Below are positions 60,225-64,000 of a DNA stretch of 64,000 bases, piece after piece (position 1 is the stretch's first letter; every line of letters starts with the position of its first letter). The notes under the pieces are model-generated. The model saw nothing but the letters and a program-made list of their open reading frames with translations. It ran no database searches and was not told the origin of the DNA. Source of the stretch: Bacillota bacterium. GTDB lineage: Bacteria; Bacillota; Sulfobacillia; JAJZYS01; JAJYTV01. Where the stretch lies: positions 1 to 64,000 of the forward strand of contig JAJZAT010000001.1 of assembly GCA_021799275.1 (NCBI GenBank), given 5' to 3'. A program made the position numbers and the translations under genes.

Positions 60225-60457
60225 CAGACGACGCGGAACAGGATGAGGCCCAGGAGCGCTCCGATGAGGCCGAGGACGTTCGTCGCGATGCCGATCGCGA
60301 CATCGACGATGTAGAGGTCCAGCCGCAGTGGCGCAAAGCCGATCGGCTGGCTGAGCGGACCCAGCTGGAGGTCTCGGCCGAGTACGGTGCCGATGACCAG
60401 CAGCAGGACGGTCGCAAGTGCGGTCGTGAGCCAGCTGCCATGGCGCCGGTTGCGCAT
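60224..60457 (-). CDS. DUF4321 small membrane protein
   Basis: A 77-residue protein with two membrane helices flanking GRDLQLGPLSQPIGFAPLRLDLYIVD, matching the DUF4321 family found next to radC/mreB in Bacillota. Its function is unknown. GGAGGAG precedes the ATG. Confidence 0.75.
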   Translation of the reverse strand: MRNRRHGSWLTTALATVLLLVIGTVLGRDLQLGPLSQPIGFAPLRLDLYIVDVAIGIATNVLGLIGALLGLILFRVV

Positions 60458-60612
60458 CTGCACTCCTCCTCCGAGCCATTCGACTTCTTTCGGCCGCAGG
60501 CGTCGAATTCCTCCGCGGCGCGGCGCAAGGCGCCTCGCGACGCGAGAAGGATCCGACAAGCGCAGGGCCGAAGTGCGGCTGCCATGTCCACGCTCGCTGC
60601 GAGCCAACCGAG

Positions 60613-61362
60613 ATGAAGCCGAAGGGGGCCCACCGCCTGACCGGCACACCGCGCAGGAGGCGCCGCAGGCGCCTTGCAGCGCCCCTTGTCCTCCTGACGA
60701 TCGTCCTTCTCTGCGCCGCGGGCCTGCAAATCTACGTGCCACGCGCAGCCGCGGGGGCCATCGCGTCCGCCGTGCGGCAGAACATCGGCACCCGCGCCTC
60801 CGTGCAGGTGCAGGGCTACTTCTGGCAACTTGCCCAAGGCGACTTCCAGAATGTTAGCATGCGCATCGGCGCCACGGACTTCCAGGGCTACCGCCTGCAG
60901 TCGGCGGATCTCTCCTGGCAGGACGGCCAGGTCGACCTCGGGGCCCTGGTCGTGGGTCAGGTCAGGGTGCTGAGGAGCGGCAACTTCCGCCTGAACCTCG
61001 TCATGAACCAGCAGGCTCTGCGCCAGGCGGTCGCCGAGGCGATGCGGCAGGCCCTGCCCGCCGGTGCCTCCGGCAGCCCGCCCGCAATCGCCGTCACGCC
61101 CAAGGCCATCACCCTGAGCGGCAGCGTCACGTTCCTTGACCTCCCCGTGCGCTACCGCATCGACGGAGACCTCGTGCCGCTCGAGGGTGGACAGGTCGTC
61201 GCGTTCAAGGCCCGGGACCTCAACAACTCCGTGCTGCATCTCGCGGCCGTGCCGGTGCTGCGCATGCGGGACATGCCGACCATCCCCGGCCTGCCGCTGC
61301 ATGTCGCCGGTGTCCGCCTGATGCGCGGCGCTCTGGCGATCACCGTCGCCGGTCCCGCGTGA
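60613..61362 (+). CDS. DUF2993 (LmeA-like) lipid-binding protein
   Basis: A 249-residue protein: basic N-terminus, one membrane helix or signal anchor (LVLLTIVLLCAAGLQIYV), then a DUF2993 domain (GTRASVQVQGYFWQLAQGDFQNVSMRI, ADLSWQDGQVD). Members bind phospholipid on the outer face of the membrane. It converges on folC with a 4-base gap. Confidence 0.75.
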   Translation: MKPKGAHRLTGTPRRRRRRRLAAPLVLLTIVLLCAAGLQIYVPRAAAGAIASAVRQNIGTRASVQVQGYFWQLAQGDFQNVSMRIGATDFQGYRLQSADLSWQDGQVDLGALVVGQVRVLRSGNFRLNLVMNQQALRQAVAEAMRQALPAGASGSPPAIAVTPKAITLSGSVTFLDLPVRYRIDGDLVPLEGGQVVAFKARDLNNSVLHLAAVPVLRMRDMPTIPGLPLHVAGVRLMRGALAITVAGPA

Positions 61363-61366
61363 GGCG

Positions 61367-62634
61367 TCAGGAAGCGATGAAGCCTTCGCGGCGCAGGATG
61401 CCGCGCAGTTCACCGATCAGGTAGAGCGAGCCGAAGCAGAGCACGGGCCTTCCCTCCGCTTCACCCTGCCGCAAGGCTGCCTCGAGGGCCGCGAGAGGGC
61501 TCTCGTGTGGCGTGCCGCCCACCGCCTCCGCCGCATCCTCGGCCGGGAGCCTGCGCGGGCTCTGGGGCGCGGCGGTGTGCCAGCAGGCCACGAGGTCGCG
61601 CATGGGCGCGGTCACCTCGCGCGCATCGCGGTCACCGAGACAGCCGAATACGGCGATGGGCCGCCGATCGCCGTAGACGGATCGCCAGGTGTCGGCGAGC
61701 GCCTGCGTACCCTGGGGATTGTGGGCGCCGTCGAGCACGAGGGGTGGCTCTTCCCGCACCACCTCGAAGCGGCCGGGCCAGCGCACGTCCTCGAGGGCGC
61801 CCGCGGCCTGTGCGGTCTGGCCCTCACCCAGCGAGGCGCGCAAAGCGGCGAAGGCGAGGGCCCCGTTGGCCGCCTGGTGCGCGCCGATCAGGCCGAAGCG
61901 CAGCGTGCCGACGGGCCCCAAAGGATCGCGGTAGTCGAAGGTGGTGCCCAGGCCGTCCACCGCCACGCGATCGATCGAGATCTCCCGGCCGAGCCGCCAG
62001 AGCGGCGCCTCGAGCTCGGCCGCCGTCCGCTCGATCACGTCCATGGCCTCGACCGGCAGGTCCCCCACCACCGCGGGCACCCCCGACTTGAGGATGCCGG
62101 CCTTCTCCCAGGCGATCTTCGCGAGCGTATCGCCGAGGCGGTCCATGTGGTCCATGCCGATTGAGCTCACGATCGACACCTCGGGACGCACCACGTTCGT
62201 CGAGTCGTAGCGCCCACCGAGGCCGGTCTCCCACGCGACATCGGTGACGCCCTCGGCGAGGAAGTGCATCAAGGCGACGCCGGTCCAGAGCTCGAACTCG
62301 GTCGGCGGGTCGGCGAGAGGCGATGCGGCCCGGCGCACCCGCCCGGTCGCCGCGATGAGACCAGCCGCGTCGATGTCCCGGCCCGAGACGGCGATGCGCT
62401 CATGCGGCCGCTCGAGGTGCGGCGAGATGAAGCGGCCGGCCCTCCGGCCGCACGCCTCGAGCATCATGGCGATCGCCGCCGTCACCGATCCCTTGCCGTT
62501 CGTGCCCGCGACGTGGTAGAAGCGCATCGCCCGCTCGGGATGGCCGAGGTTGGCCAAGAGCTCCTCGGTGCGCCCGAGGCCGAGTTCGCCGAACCGCCCC
62601 GCCGCCGAGAGATAGCGGAGAGCCTCCTCCTCCG

Positions 62635-62638
<4 letters not shown>
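61367..62638 (-). CDS. folC: Folylpolyglutamate synthase/dihydrofolate synthase
   Basis: A 423-residue Mur-ligase-family enzyme: HVAGTNGKGSVTAAIAMML, FISPHLERPHERI, WETGLGGRYDSTNVV and LDGAHNPQG. It adds glutamate to folates. The ATG overlaps the valS stop by 4 bases (ATGA). Confidence 0.93.

Positions 62639-64000
<1,362 letters not shown>

Overview
The window reads as chromosome of a very G+C-rich, endospore-forming Bacillota. A minus-strand block carries the order typical of that phylum: mreB-mreC-mreD-mrdA-minC-minD-minE-rodA-spoIVFA-spoIVFB, then RNase G, rplU-prp-rpmA, a Spo0B-like gene, obg, nadD, yqeK and rsfS. Further support comes from an alpha/beta-type SASP, an L27 with a Prp-cleavable N-terminus, and frequent GTG and TTG starts. 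High-G+C lineages such as Symbiobacterium or Thermaerobacter relatives would fit, but I cannot name the species.

Layout. 1-8.4 kb: quinone oxidoreductase and alpha/beta hydrolase (the latter has lost its nucleophile serine), SPFH protein, DsbA-like oxidoreductase, a hybrid sensor kinase, a VOC ring-cleaving dioxygenase and a DUF2512 membrane protein. 8.5-17.9 kb: chemoreceptor, fchA-folD, a broken uracil-DNA glycosylase gene, feoABC, a methyltransferase, a SASP and a lipoprotein. 18-35 kb: a spore-surface island. It holds three proteins with SPOCS (DUF3794) domains, one a 1015-residue multi-Ig protein without a signal peptide; a 1485-residue methyltransferase/multi-glycosyltransferase fusion; a glycosyltransferase-TPR protein; three paralogues of a short exosporium-type protein; and a coupled dTDP-sugar operon (rmlA-rmlD-rmlC-rmlB type). 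35-38.8 kb: a heterodimeric ABC exporter. 38.9-40.1 kb: a relic integrative element at tRNA-Ala(GGC) with 51-bp direct repeats. 40.3-44.5 kb: APC permease, zinc alcohol dehydrogenase and D-aminopeptidase. 44.5-64 kb: the conserved block above plus radC, a DUF4321 gene, a DUF2993 gene, folC and a partial valS.

The most interesting signal is shared regulation of the spore-surface island. Five genes or operons (18076, the divergent pair 27697/27888, 30140, 31163) are preceded by an nACn box, exactly 16 bases, then CATANNNT. This resembles a late mother-cell sigma-K promoter. The inferred picture is one mother-cell regulon making a proteinaceous surface layer (SPOCS-anchored, Ig-repeat and short exosporium-type proteins) and decorating it with a glycan built from a dTDP-deoxysugar.

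Gene assignments come from reading the translations by eye. Promoter and terminator calls are pattern matches only.
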